Below, in pieces: positions 56,752 to 64,000 of a stretch of DNA of 64,000 bases (positions within the stretch are counted from its first letter, which is position 1; every line of letters starts with the position of its first letter). The translations under genes were made by a program, and so were the position numbers. Under the pieces are notes generated by a model. That model was not told where the DNA came from and did not search any database. It saw only the letters and a program-made list of their open reading frames with translations. This DNA is from Duganella levis (lineage in GTDB: Bacteria > Pseudomonadota > Gammaproteobacteria > Burkholderiales > Burkholderiaceae_D), in the NCBI RefSeq assembly GCF_009857605.1, contig NZ_WWCT01000019.1, positions 97,819 to 161,818 on the forward strand, written 5' to 3'.

Positions 56752-56762
56752 GCGTGCTCCTG

Positions 56763-57470
56763 TCAGCTGAGGTCGGCAATGCCGGCCGGTTCGGGACGGT
56801 AAGGCTTGTTGGCGTACTTGACGATGTTGACCTTGTTGGCCGTGTTCACGCCCGGATAGCCGACCAGCTTCCATCCCTGCTTGTCCTGGTTGCCGCCGTA
56901 GATCGGATCGGCAAACATGGCTTCGTAAAACATCTGCAATAGCTGGGCGAAATACACGGCCGACGGCACGCCGTTGGGCAGCGCCGCCTTGCCCCACTGC
57001 AGATCCTTGAGCAGCGCTTCACGCGCTTCGGCCGGCAGGCGGTCGAACGGCTTGCCGTGGGTGGCGCGGCAGTAGTCGGCCAGGCCCTCGGTGCCGGTGC
57101 GGAACAGCTGCGCCGGCGTCATACCCAGCTGGTAGCCCTGGTTGGCGCTGCCCTGCTTGAACGGACCTTGCAGATAGAGCCGGTCGCCCTGGCCCCAGTT
57201 GCCGCCCAGCGCGCGGTCGTAGAACACGGCCAACCCCAGCGTGACGCCGTCCGGCGTCAGCCCGTCCGCCGGGCACATGTGGTTGACCAGCGCCTCGACA
57301 AACACCTGCTCGTCGGGACGCAGCCACAGGTAGCCGGCCGGCGCGGCGGCGGACGCGGGCACTGGTGCGGCAGTAGCAGTGGCAAGAGGAAGGCTGGCGG
57401 CGCTGGCGCCGGCTGCCAGGGAACGCAACAGAAAGTCGCGCCGGGGGTGCTGATCGCGGGTATCGCTCAT
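56763..57470 (-). CDS. gluconate 2-dehydrogenase subunit 3 family protein (Tat signal)
   Basis: 235 residues. The N-terminus has a twin-arginine signal (RRDFLL followed by an Ala-rich hydrophobic stretch to about 45), then LRPDEQVFVEALVNHMCPAD and YAQLLQMFYE-type sequence of the small subunit. It is thought to escort the folded FAD subunit through Tat, as that subunit has no signal of its own. ATG 57470 has GGAG seven bases upstream. First gene of a three-gene operon. Confidence 0.88.
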   Translation of the reverse strand: MSDTRDQHPRRDFLLRSLAAGASAASLPLATATAAPVPASAAAPAGYLWLRPDEQVFVEALVNHMCPADGLTPDGVTLGLAVFYDRALGGNWGQGDRLYLQGPFKQGSANQGYQLGMTPAQLFRTGTEGLADYCRATHGKPFDRLPAEAREALLKDLQWGKAALPNGVPSAVYFAQLLQMFYEAMFADPIYGGNQDKQGWKLVGYPGVNTANKVNIVKYANKPYRPEPAGIADLS

Positions 57471-57553
57471 GACAGGGCTCCGGATGATCACAGGGGAAAA
57501 CCGTCGATGCTACGACATTATTTCCACAAAGCAATCAGCAGGAAGATTACAAA

Positions 57554-57573
57554 TTGTATCAATCCTGATACAA
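57554..57573. promoter_or_regulatory. perfect palindrome TTGTATCA-N4-TGATACAA
   Basis: An eight-base perfect inverted repeat with four-base spacer, between the divergent dehydrogenase operon and chemoreceptor gene. Size and TTGT...ACAA ends resemble operators of GntR/FadR-type regulators. No regulator gene is adjacent. Confidence 0.5.
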
Positions 57574-57661
57574 AACTTTTACCACTAGTAGTGTTTCCAT
57601 ACGGAAAAATGGTGATAACCTTTTTGAGATTGTGGACATTCGCGCGCACTTCAGGACACCC

Positions 57662-59251
57662 ATGAACTTCATGAAAAATGCCAACATCGGCAAAAAAATC
57701 ACCCTCGTCTTCGGCATCGTGCTGGTTGTGTCCAGCCTGGCTACCGGCGTCAGCCTGTGGCAGCTCGGCAAAATGCGCACCTCCACCAAGGAATTGCTGG
57801 ACCTGTCCCTGACCAAGGAACGCCTGGTCAGCGACTGGTACCGCATCATCTTCGCCGGCGCCCGCCGCACGCTGGCCATCGCCCGCAGCAGCGACAACGG
57901 CCTGGTCGAGTTCTTCGCCGCCGACTCCAACAAGGGCACCACCGAGGCCGGCGAGATCCTGAAAAAGGTCGGCGTGCTGCTGACCTCGGACAAGGAAACC
58001 GCGCTGCTCAAGGGCATCAGCGACGCGCGCGACACCTACAACGTGCACAAGGCCGCCATCACCAAGGCCAAGGCGGCCGGCGACAACGACACCGCCAGCG
58101 CCGTGCTCAACGACAAATTCATCGGCGCCGCCGACGTCTACCAGCAGCGCCTGCGCGAACTGGTGGCGTTTGAACGTGAACAGATCGACCAGAGCGCCAT
58201 CGAGATCGAACAGGCGGCCACCATGAGCCTGCGCCTGCAATTGGCGCTGACCGTGCTGCTGGCCCTGGTGGTGGTGGTGTGCGGCATGGCGCTCAAGAGC
58301 AGCATCGTCGGCCCGCTGCACTACGCCATCGGCGTGGCGCGCCGCGTGGCCCAGGGCGACCTGACCGCCGACGTCCACAGCGATTCGCACGACGAGGCCG
58401 GCCAGTTGCTGGAAGCGCTGGGCGAAATGAACATCGCGCTGCGCAGCCTGATCAGCGACGTCATGCAGAGTGCCGGCACCATCACCAGCGCCGCCGGCGA
58501 AATCGCCCAGGGCAATGCCGACCTGTCGGGCCGCACTGAATCGCAGGCCGCCAGCATCGAGGAAACCGCCAGCGCCATGGAAGAACTGACCTCGACCGTG
58601 GAGCACAACGCCGACAACGCCGGCCAGGCCAACAAGCTGGCCCTCGGCGCCAGCGAACTGGCCAGCAAGGGCGGCACGGTGGTCGGCCAGGCGGTGGCCA
58701 CCATGGCCGAGATCAAGCAGGGTTCGCAGCGCATTTCGGAAATCACCGCCATCATCGACGGCATCGCCTTCCAGACCAACATCCTGGCGCTGAACGCGGC
58801 GGTGGAAGCGGCGCGCGCGGGCGAACAGGGACGCGGCTTCGCCGTGGTGGCCTCGGAAGTGCGCAATCTGGCGCAGCGCTCGGCAGCAGCGGCCAAGGAA
58901 ATCAGCGTGCTGATCGGCGCGTCGGTGGACCAGGTCAACGCCGGCAGTAAGCTGGTCGACGACGCCGGCGTCACCATGACCGACATCGTCGGCGCCATCA
59001 AGGAAGTGGCGCAGATCATGACCGAAATCACCGCCGCCACCCGCGAGCAAAGCGCCGGCCTGAACAACATCAACCAGGCCATCGCCGAAATGGACAACGC
59101 CACCCGCATGAACGCTGCCATGGTGGAGGAAGCCTCGGCCGCCGCGATGAGCATGCAGGATGAGGCCACGCGCCTGAACCAGGCCATCAGCGTATTCCGC
59201 ACCAGCGACCAGGTGCGCGTGGCAGGTCGGCGCCAGTTGGCATTGCGCTAA
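57662..59251 (+). CDS. methyl-accepting chemotaxis protein, four-helix-bundle sensor type
   Basis: 529 residues. MNFMKNANIGKKITLVF start is typical of Oxalobacteraceae receptors. Membrane segments at about 13-32 and 190-212 flank a four-helix-bundle periplasmic sensor; HAMP follows (about 215-265), then the signalling hairpin with EVRNLAQRSAAAAKEI and its tip sequence IDGIAFQTNILALNAAVEAAR-type residues. It signals to CheA/CheW. There is no CheR-tethering pentapeptide at the C-terminus. ATG 57662 has AGGA at six-base spacing, preferred over GTG 57632. Confidence 0.93.
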   Translation: MNFMKNANIGKKITLVFGIVLVVSSLATGVSLWQLGKMRTSTKELLDLSLTKERLVSDWYRIIFAGARRTLAIARSSDNGLVEFFAADSNKGTTEAGEILKKVGVLLTSDKETALLKGISDARDTYNVHKAAITKAKAAGDNDTASAVLNDKFIGAADVYQQRLRELVAFEREQIDQSAIEIEQAATMSLRLQLALTVLLALVVVVCGMALKSSIVGPLHYAIGVARRVAQGDLTADVHSDSHDEAGQLLEALGEMNIALRSLISDVMQSAGTITSAAGEIAQGNADLSGRTESQAASIEETASAMEELTSTVEHNADNAGQANKLALGASELASKGGTVVGQAVATMAEIKQGSQRISEITAIIDGIAFQTNILALNAAVEAARAGEQGRGFAVVASEVRNLAQRSAAAAKEISVLIGASVDQVNAGSKLVDDAGVTMTDIVGAIKEVAQIMTEITAATREQSAGLNNINQAIAEMDNATRMNAAMVEEASAAAMSMQDEATRLNQAISVFRTSDQVRVAGRRQLALR

Positions 59252-59313
59252 ATCGTTCGTCTCAATCGAACGAACTGTGCAAAACATATCAATAGACTGC
59301 ACATGATGGACGG

Positions 59314-59356
59314 TTTCATACTTTACTTATTCGGAAATGTAATAAGGAGTATGAAA
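59314..59356 (+). promoter_or_regulatory. mRNA hairpin that would mask the ribosome site of the YeiH-like gene
   Basis: TTTCATAC (59314-59321) pairs with GTATGAAA (59349-59356) and CTTATT (59326-59331) with AATAAG (59341-59346), with two extra U-A/U-G pairs between them and a nine-base loop. The Shine-Dalgarno AAGGAG (59344-59349) and the A of the start codon (59356) are inside the stem. It could act as a thermosensor-like or translational switch, or the repeat could be a protein operator. Confidence 0.5.
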
Positions 59357-60360
59357 TGGTCCGCAAAATCCTCCCCGGCCTGCTGTTGTGCGCGGCAGTC
59401 ACCGCCGCCGCCGCCGGCCTCGAACACGTCGAAGCGGCCCTGTTCGGCCGCGCCTGGCTGGAAAGCCTGGTGCTGGCCATCCTGCTGGGCACCTCGCTGC
59501 GCACGCTGACGCCGCTGTCGGCGCGCTGGGACGCCGGCATCCACTTCAGCGCCAAGACCCTGCTGGAACTGGCGGTGCTGCTGCTCGGGGCGACCGTCAG
59601 CGCCAGCGCGTTGCTGGCCAACGGCTGGATGCTGCTGGCCGGTATCGCCGGCGTGGTGATGCTGGCTATCAGCTGTAGCTACGCCATCGGCCGCCTGAGC
59701 GGCCTGTCCGCCAAGCTGGCCCTGCTGATCGCCTGCGGCAACTCGATCTGCGGCAATTCCGCCATCGCCGCCGTGGCGCCGGTGATCGATGCCGATGGCG
59801 AGGACGTGGCGGCGTCGATTTCCTTCACCGCCGTGCTGGGCGTCATCGTGGTCCTGCTGCTGCCGTTGGCGATGCCGCTGCTGTCGCTGTCGGCCAGCCA
59901 GTACGGCGTGTTTGCCGGCCTCACCGTGTACGCCGTGCCGCAGGTGCTGGCCGCCACCGGCGCGGTGTCGCTGACCAGCGCCCACGTCGGCACACTGGTC
60001 AAGCTGGTGCGGGTGCTGATGCTGGGACCGGTCGTGCTGCTGCTGTCGCTGTTCGGCCCGCAGGCTGGTGACGCGCCACGTCAAAGGCTGCGGCTGTCGG
60101 CGCTGGTGCCGTGGTTCATCGCTGGATTTCTGGCGCTGATGGCGCTGCGCTCGGCCGGCCTGTTGCCGCCGGCGCTGCTGAAGCCGGCCCAGGCGGCCAG
60201 CAGTTTCCTCACCGTGATGTCGATGGCGGCGCTGGGCCTGGGTGTCGATGCCCGCAGCGTGCTGCGCGCCGGCGGCCGGGTTACCATGGTGGTCGTGCTG
60301 TCGCTGCTGGTGCTGTGCGCCATCAGCCTCGGCCTGATCCATTTTCTGCACATCGCCTAA
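59356..60360 (+). CDS. yeiH: YeiH/UPF0324 family putative sulfate exporter
   Basis: 334 residues, about ten hydrophobic segments. ACGNSICGNSAIAAVAPVI and VYAVPQVLAATGAVS are hallmark sequences of the family (PF03601), and the C-terminal MSMAALGLGVD is also typical. Members are inner-membrane proteins linked by context to sulfate or sulfonate export. AAGGAG is six bases before the ATG but lies in a predicted hairpin. The LysR-type gene follows after nine bases, the same pairing as yeiH-yeiE in enterobacteria, though here both are on the same strand. Confidence 0.87.
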   Translation: MVRKILPGLLLCAAVTAAAAGLEHVEAALFGRAWLESLVLAILLGTSLRTLTPLSARWDAGIHFSAKTLLELAVLLLGATVSASALLANGWMLLAGIAGVVMLAISCSYAIGRLSGLSAKLALLIACGNSICGNSAIAAVAPVIDADGEDVAASISFTAVLGVIVVLLLPLAMPLLSLSASQYGVFAGLTVYAVPQVLAATGAVSLTSAHVGTLVKLVRVLMLGPVVLLLSLFGPQAGDAPRQRLRLSALVPWFIAGFLALMALRSAGLLPPALLKPAQAASSFLTVMSMAALGLGVDARSVLRAGGRVTMVVVLSLLVLCAISLGLIHFLHIA

Positions 60361-60369
60361 GGAAGCCGC

Positions 60370-61251
60370 ATGACGCTGGAACAACTGCGCATCTTCGTCG
60401 CCGTCGCCGAGCGCGAACACCTGACCCAGGCGGCGGCGGTGTTGGCGTTGACACCGTCGGCTGTCAGCGCCGCGTTGCGCGCATTGGAAGAACGCTACGA
60501 CACGCCGCTGTTCGACCGCGTCGGCCGCCGCATCGAACTGAACGATGCCGGCCGGCTGTTCCTGGCCGAGGCACGCGCCACGCTGGCGGCCGCCCGCAAC
60601 GCCGAACTGGCGCTGGCCGAACTGGCCGGCCTGCAACGCGGCACGGTTGCGCTGCACGCCAGCCAGACCATCGCCAGCTACTGGCTGCCGCCGTTGCTGC
60701 TGGCCTTCCACCGCCAGTATCCGCAGATCGAACTCAGCCTCACTATCGGCAACACCAGCAGCGTGGCGCAGGCGGTGCGTGATGGCACGGCCGATCTCGG
60801 GTTGGTGGAAGACGGCGTCGATGCGCCTGAACTGACGGCCACCGTGGTGGCGCATGATCAGTTGGTGGCGGTGGTGGCGCCATCGCACCCTTGGGCCGAT
60901 GGCCGGGTGGTGGATGCGGCGGCGCTGCTGGCGGCCGACTGGATTCTGCGCGAACCGGGCTCCGGCACGCGTTCGGCGTTTGAGACGCAGCTGGCGGCGC
61001 TGGGTATAGCACCGGCGCAACTGCGGGTGGCGCTGGCGCTGCCGTCCAACGAAGCAGTGCGCAGCGCCGCCATGGCCGGCGCCTACGCCACGGTGGTGTC
61101 GGAACTGGTGATGGCGCCGCATCTGCAAGCGGGGCTGCTGTGCAAGGTCAACCTCGACCTGCCGCCACGTCCCTTCTCGCTGCTGCTGCATCGGCAGCGT
61201 CCACCCAGCCGCGCGGCGTTGGCGCTGGCACAGGCGCTGGGTGGCGCTTAG
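60370..61251 (+). CDS. LysR-family transcriptional regulator (YeiE/CysB-like)
   Basis: 293 residues. N-terminal winged helix (LRIFVAVAEREHLTQAAAVLALTPSAVSAALRALEE-type region, residues 5-40) followed by a periplasmic-binding-protein-like effector domain (about 90-293; TIASYWLPPLLLAFHRQYP, GTADLGLVEDG, ELVMAPHL). By position it should control the YeiH-like gene, with which it is co-transcribed. Its stop overlaps the convergent glutaredoxin gene by four bases. Confidence 0.9.
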   Translation: MTLEQLRIFVAVAEREHLTQAAAVLALTPSAVSAALRALEERYDTPLFDRVGRRIELNDAGRLFLAEARATLAAARNAELALAELAGLQRGTVALHASQTIASYWLPPLLLAFHRQYPQIELSLTIGNTSSVAQAVRDGTADLGLVEDGVDAPELTATVVAHDQLVAVVAPSHPWADGRVVDAAALLAADWILREPGSGTRSAFETQLAALGIAPAQLRVALALPSNEAVRSAAMAGAYATVVSELVMAPHLQAGLLCKVNLDLPPRPFSLLLHRQRPPSRAALALAQALGGA

Positions 61252-61505
61252 GCGGATGCCAGCGCTTCGTCGAAACCGCCGGCACGGTCGAGCTTGACCA
61301 GGTCGTCATAGCCGCCGATGTGGCGCGCGCCGAAGAAGATTTGCGGCACGGTGCGGCGGCCGCTGCGCGTCATCATCTCCTGCATGGCTTGCGGATCGCT
61401 GCCGGCGTCGATTTCGGTCACAGCCACGCCCTTGCCGGCCAACAGCCGCTTGGCCATGCTGCAATAGCCGCAAATCGGGCTGGTATAAATGGTTACTTGC
61501 GTCAT
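61248..61505 (-). CDS. grxC: glutaredoxin, GrxC-like with CGYC active site
   Basis: 85 residues, the normal length of glutaredoxin 3. The active site reads CGYC (C12-C15) in place of the common CPYC; TVPQIFF (cis-Pro) and HIGGYDDL are the usual glutathione-binding parts. It reduces disulfides or glutathione adducts in the cytoplasm. ATG 61505 follows AGGAGG at five bases, one of the best ribosome sites in the window; the longer frame is rejected. Confidence 0.92.
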   Translation of the reverse strand: MTQVTIYTSPICGYCSMAKRLLAGKGVAVTEIDAGSDPQAMQEMMTRSGRRTVPQIFFGARHIGGYDDLVKLDRAGGFDEALASA

Positions 61506-61578
61506 GATGTCCTCCTGATTGATGGGTACAGTATGCACCCGGCGGGCGGAACAGGCCATGCTCGCAAGCGGCAGCATT

Positions 61579-61605
61579 TTGCTTATTCGTCGCAAGCGGT
61601 ATGAT
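61579..61605 (+). promoter_or_regulatory. candidate sigma-70 promoter of the coiled-coil membrane protein gene
   Basis: TTGCTT (61579-61584) and TATGAT (61600-61605) with a 15-base spacer, about 30 bases before the ATG at 61635. The spacer is short of the ideal 17. Confidence 0.35.
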
Positions 61606-61634
61606 AGGCGCATCGATCACCCGCCGACCTCGCC

Positions 61635-62228
61635 ATGAACCAAGCCGAACTCGATCTCTTCAACGACAAGCTCGACGCCCACGCGAAGGAAGTGGAGCGC
61701 TTTCATGGCGAAGTAGCGAACGTCACGCGGCAGATCGCCAACTGCGACAAGCTGGTGCGGCTGGCGAATGCCGGCCTGAGCCAGATCGACAGCAAAATTG
61801 CTGAGGCGGTGCGGGTCAGCGCCGAAGCGCAGCACATCGCCGACACCGCCGCTGTGCAAGCCAGCGCAGCCGCCACCACCGCCACCCAGGCGGCGGTCAG
61901 CGACATGATCGCGCGCCTGGCGGAAGCCACCGAAGCGGCGCGCAAGACCAGCCTGTCGCTGAACCTGCTGCAATTCAAGACCGGCGGCTGGATCGCCGTC
62001 TACACGGTGCTGGTCCTGCTGTGCTGCCTGGCCGCCGGCGCCCTGACCAGCTGGGCACTGCGCGGCCAGGCGCTGACGCCCGAACAAGCCCACTACGTCG
62101 AACTCGGCAAAGCCCACGAAGCCCTGCTGGCCAACGCCAGCGACAAAGAACTCAAACAACTCAACGCCATCCGCACCCGCGAAAAACCCGGGGTCAGGTC
62201 CGGCATTCGGACACAAGCACAACCGTAG
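61635..62228 (+). CDS. hypothetical coiled-coil membrane protein; C-terminus encoded by palindromic repeat
   Basis: 197 residues. An Ala-rich heptad-like helix (about 1-107) is followed by one membrane segment (about 119-140) and a short soluble tail. I do not recognise the family. Residues 185-197 (PGVRSGIRTQAQP) and the stop codon are read from the left arm of the palindromic element at 62188, so the original C-terminus appears to have been replaced or extended by insertion of that element. No clear Shine-Dalgarno. Confidence 0.72.
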   Translation: MNQAELDLFNDKLDAHAKEVERFHGEVANVTRQIANCDKLVRLANAGLSQIDSKIAEAVRVSAEAQHIADTAAVQASAAATTATQAAVSDMIARLAEATEAARKTSLSLNLLQFKTGGWIAVYTVLVLLCCLAAGALTSWALRGQALTPEQAHYVELGKAHEALLANASDKELKQLNAIRTREKPGVRSGIRTQAQP

Positions 62229-62275
62229 CAGCCGCTACGGTTGTGCTTGTGTCCGAATGCCGGACCTGACCCCGG
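62188..62275. repeat. REP-like palindromic repeat, near-perfect copy
   Basis: An 88-bp inverted repeat centred at 62231.5: 43 of 44 base pairs match, the single mismatch being 62230/62233. The outer 18 bases of each arm are the same as in the element at 6899-6988. As RNA it forms a very stable hairpin at the 3' end of the coiled-coil gene and just past the end of the convergent desulfurase gene, and may act as a bidirectional terminator. Confidence 0.85.
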
Positions 62276-62283
62276 AGTTGCAG

Positions 62284-64000
62284 TTAGCGCTGGCCGGCCA
62301 GGCGGCGGATCACGGTAGCCAGGCGGTCGATTTCGTCGTAGGTGTTGTAGAACGCCAGTGACGGCCGCACGGTGGTTTCGACGCCGAAGCGGCGCAGGAT
62401 CGGCTGCGCGCAGTGGTGGCCGGTGCGAACGGCGATGCCTTCGTCGTTCAGCGCGCGCCCCACTTCTTCGGTGCTGTAGCCGGCCAGAACGAAGGACATC
62501 ACGCTGGCTTTGTCCGATGCCGTGCCGATCAGGCGCACGCCTTTGATGCTATTCAGCTGTTCGGTGCCGTACACCAGCAAATCATGCTCATAGCGGGCGA
62601 TGTTTTCGATGCCCACACGGTTGACGTAGTCGATCGCCGCGCCCAGTCCCACCGCATCGGCGATGTTGCCGGTGCCGGCTTCGAATTTGTTGGGTATCGG
62701 CTGGAATACGGTTTTTTCAAACGTGACGTCGGCGATCATGTTGCCGCCGCCCTGCCATGGCGGCATGTCTTCCAGCACTTCGCGCTTGCCCCACACCACG
62801 CCGATGCCGGTCGGGCCGAAGACTTTGTGACCGGAGAAGACGAAGAAGTCGGCCCCAAGGTCTTGCACGTCCACCCGCATGTGCGAAATCGACTGCGCGC
62901 CGTCCACCAGTGCCCGAGCGCCGGCACGGTGCGCCAGTTCGACGATTTCCTTGACCGGCGTGACCGTGCCCAGTGCGTTCGATACCTGGGTGACGGCCAC
63001 CAGTTTGGTGCGGTGGTTCAGCAGTTTGCGATATTCGTCCAGCAGGATCTGGCCGCTGTCGTCCACCGGGATCACGCGCAGCTTGGCGCCTTTGGCGGCG
63101 GCCAGTTGCTGCCACGGCACGATGTTGGCGTGGTGCTCCAGGTTGGAGACGATGATTTCGTCGCCTTCGCCGATGTGCTGCGCGCCCCAGCTTTTGGCCA
63201 CCAGGTTGATCGCTTCGGTAGTGCCGCGCACGAAGATGACTTCGTTCACTTCCGGCGCATTGATGAAGCGTTTGACGCGTTCGCGCGCGCCTTCATACGC
63301 ATCGGTGGCGCGCGCCGCCAGTTCGTGCGCGGCGCGGTGGATGTTGGAGTTTTCGTGCTGGTAGAAGTAGCTGATGCGGTCGATCACCGACTGCGGCTTG
63401 TGGGTGGTGGCGGCGTTGTCGAACCAGACCAGCTGGCGCCCGTTCACCCGTTCTTGCAGGATCGGGAAATCGCGGCGGATGGCGTGGATGTCGAACGGCG
63501 GCGGCGGTTTGGACGAGGCGGCAGGAACGCCCGGCAGCGTCGCCGCATCGACAAAGTAGTACGGCGACCGCTCGGAAGGCGCCGGCGCGGCCGGCTGGCC
63601 GTAACGCTCATTCAGGAAGTAGAACGGCGACGCCCCGGCCGATGGCGCGGCGCTGCCCACCGCTTCCGGCACGCCCAGCACGCCACTGCCGCTGCGCGGT
63701 TCGTAGGCCGGCAAGGTGCTGTAGATCTTGTCCGGCACGCCGTTGCCGGCCGGCGCGACCGGCGCCAGTGCCGGCGCGCGGTTACCCAGCGAGAGCACTT
63801 GCGTCGGCGAGGCCGGAATCAGATTGGTGCCCGGCACCTGGCCTTGCGGAATCGGCGTGCCCGGCACGTTCGGGCCCAGTCCGGCCGGACTGGCCAGCGG
63901 CGAACCCGGCGGTGCGATATTGGCCGGCGCCTGCACGCCATGCACGCCCAGCGGCGTGCTGAACGGCGCTGGGCAATATCGCACCGCCGGGTTCGCCGCT
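62284..64000 (-). CDS. SufS-type cysteine desulfurase with long low-complexity N-terminal extension; 5' end beyond window
   Basis: At least 571 residues; the frame is still open at the right edge and GTG 63984 is not a proven start. Counting from that GTG, residues 1-160 are Pro/Ala/Gly-rich with two similar motifs, SPFYFLNERYG (119-129) and SPYYFVDAATL (140-150). The catalytic part (from about 164) is group II: NAATTHKP, PLP lysine K387 in FVFSGHKVFG, and C525 in RTGHHCAQP. It takes sulfur from cysteine. Plain SufS proteins are about 400 residues, so the extension is unusual; such extensions are known in desulfurases loaded into family 2A encapsulins. The shell gene, if present, would lie beyond the right edge. 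Confidence 0.88.
   Translation of the reverse strand, partial: AANPAVRYCPAPFSTPLGVHGVQAPANIAPPGSPLASPAGLGPNVPGTPIPQGQVPGTNLIPASPTQVLSLGNRAPALAPVAPAGNGVPDKIYSTLPAYEPRSGSGVLGVPEAVGSAAPSAGASPFYFLNERYGQPAAPAPSERSPYYFVDAATLPGVPAASSKPPPPFDIHAIRRDFPILQERVNGRQLVWFDNAATTHKPQSVIDRISYFYQHENSNIHRAAHELAARATDAYEGARERVKRFINAPEVNEVIFVRGTTEAINLVAKSWGAQHIGEGDEIIVSNLEHHANIVPWQQLAAAKGAKLRVIPVDDSGQILLDEYRKLLNHRTKLVAVTQVSNALGTVTPVKEIVELAHRAGARALVDGAQSISHMRVDVQDLGADFFVFSGHKVFGPTGIGVVWGKREVLEDMPPWQGGGNMIADVTFEKTVFQPIPNKFEAGTGNIADAVGLGAAIDYVNRVGIENIARYEHDLLVYGTEQLNSIKGVRLIGTASDKASVMSFVLAGYSTEEVGRALNDEGIAVRTGHHCAQPILRRFGVETTVRPSLAFYNTYDEIDRLATVIRRLAGQR
63896..64000. repeat. inverted repeat at the right edge
   Basis: A 27-base sequence at 63896-63922 is repeated exactly, inverted, at 63974-64000; pairing continues inwards for about nine more pairs with one mismatch and one G-T. 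It lies in the coding sequence of the desulfurase extension and may continue past the window. Confidence 0.8.

Noticed and set aside
59253..59273. 7-bp hairpin after the chemoreceptor gene
   Set aside because: No T-run follows; too weak to call a terminator.

Overview
The window is GC-rich DNA that looks like a chromosome segment of a betaproteobacterium of the Oxalobacteraceae (Massilia/Duganella/Janthinobacterium type). This placement is inferred from codon use, the style of the chemoreceptor and TonB receptor, and the gene mix; no rRNA or tRNA is present to confirm it. Both edges cut genes: a giant repeat protein on the left and a cysteine desulfurase on the right. I see no CRISPR array, prophage, insertion sequence or tRNA.

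Region 1 (1-28.3 kb) is the most distinctive part. Two giant proteins built almost wholly of Ser/Thr-rich octapeptides (1-6893, plus; 22000-27714, minus) bracket a block of secretion and sugar genes. The proteins share a C-terminal domain with four DxNGDG-type calcium loops and lack a Sec signal, at least in the one whose N-terminus is visible. A tight minus-strand run encodes a type I secretion ABC exporter, its HlyD adaptor, a GT2 glycosyltransferase, an FkbH-like protein and a GT-B-like glycosyltransferase. On the other strand lie a TPR/O-GlcNAc-transferase-like (GT41)/GT2/methyltransferase fusion, another GT2 enzyme, and genes for a dTDP-3-amino-3,6-dideoxyhexose (3,4-ketoisomerase, aminotransferase, acetyltransferase, plus a WxcM-type acyltransferase/isomerase fusion). 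I read this as a system that makes, O-glycosylates and exports giant repeat proteins.

Region 2 (28.3-38.6 kb) holds a GlxA-type regulator with a small membrane protein, a divergent DJ-1/PfpI protein, a NodB deacetylase/caspase/EF-hand/TPR fusion, a di-haem cytochrome c peroxidase, a phosphoesterase lipoprotein with a Pho-box between it and the peroxidase, and an OmpR-family two-component system.

Region 3 (38.8-46.6 kb) is an alpha-glucan utilisation locus: TonB-dependent receptor, GH13 enzyme, tryptophan-halogenase-family flavoprotein and GH97 enzyme. A strong terminator follows the receptor gene.

Region 4 (46.6-52.5 kb) is a czcICBA heavy-metal efflux operon.

Region 5 (52.6-64 kb) contains a PAP2 phosphatase with a beta-repeat tail, a gluconate-dehydrogenase-like operon, a chemoreceptor, a YeiH/LysR pair, glutaredoxin, a small coiled-coil membrane protein whose C-terminus is encoded by a palindromic repeat, and a cysteine desulfurase with a long disordered N-terminal extension that resembles encapsulin cargo.
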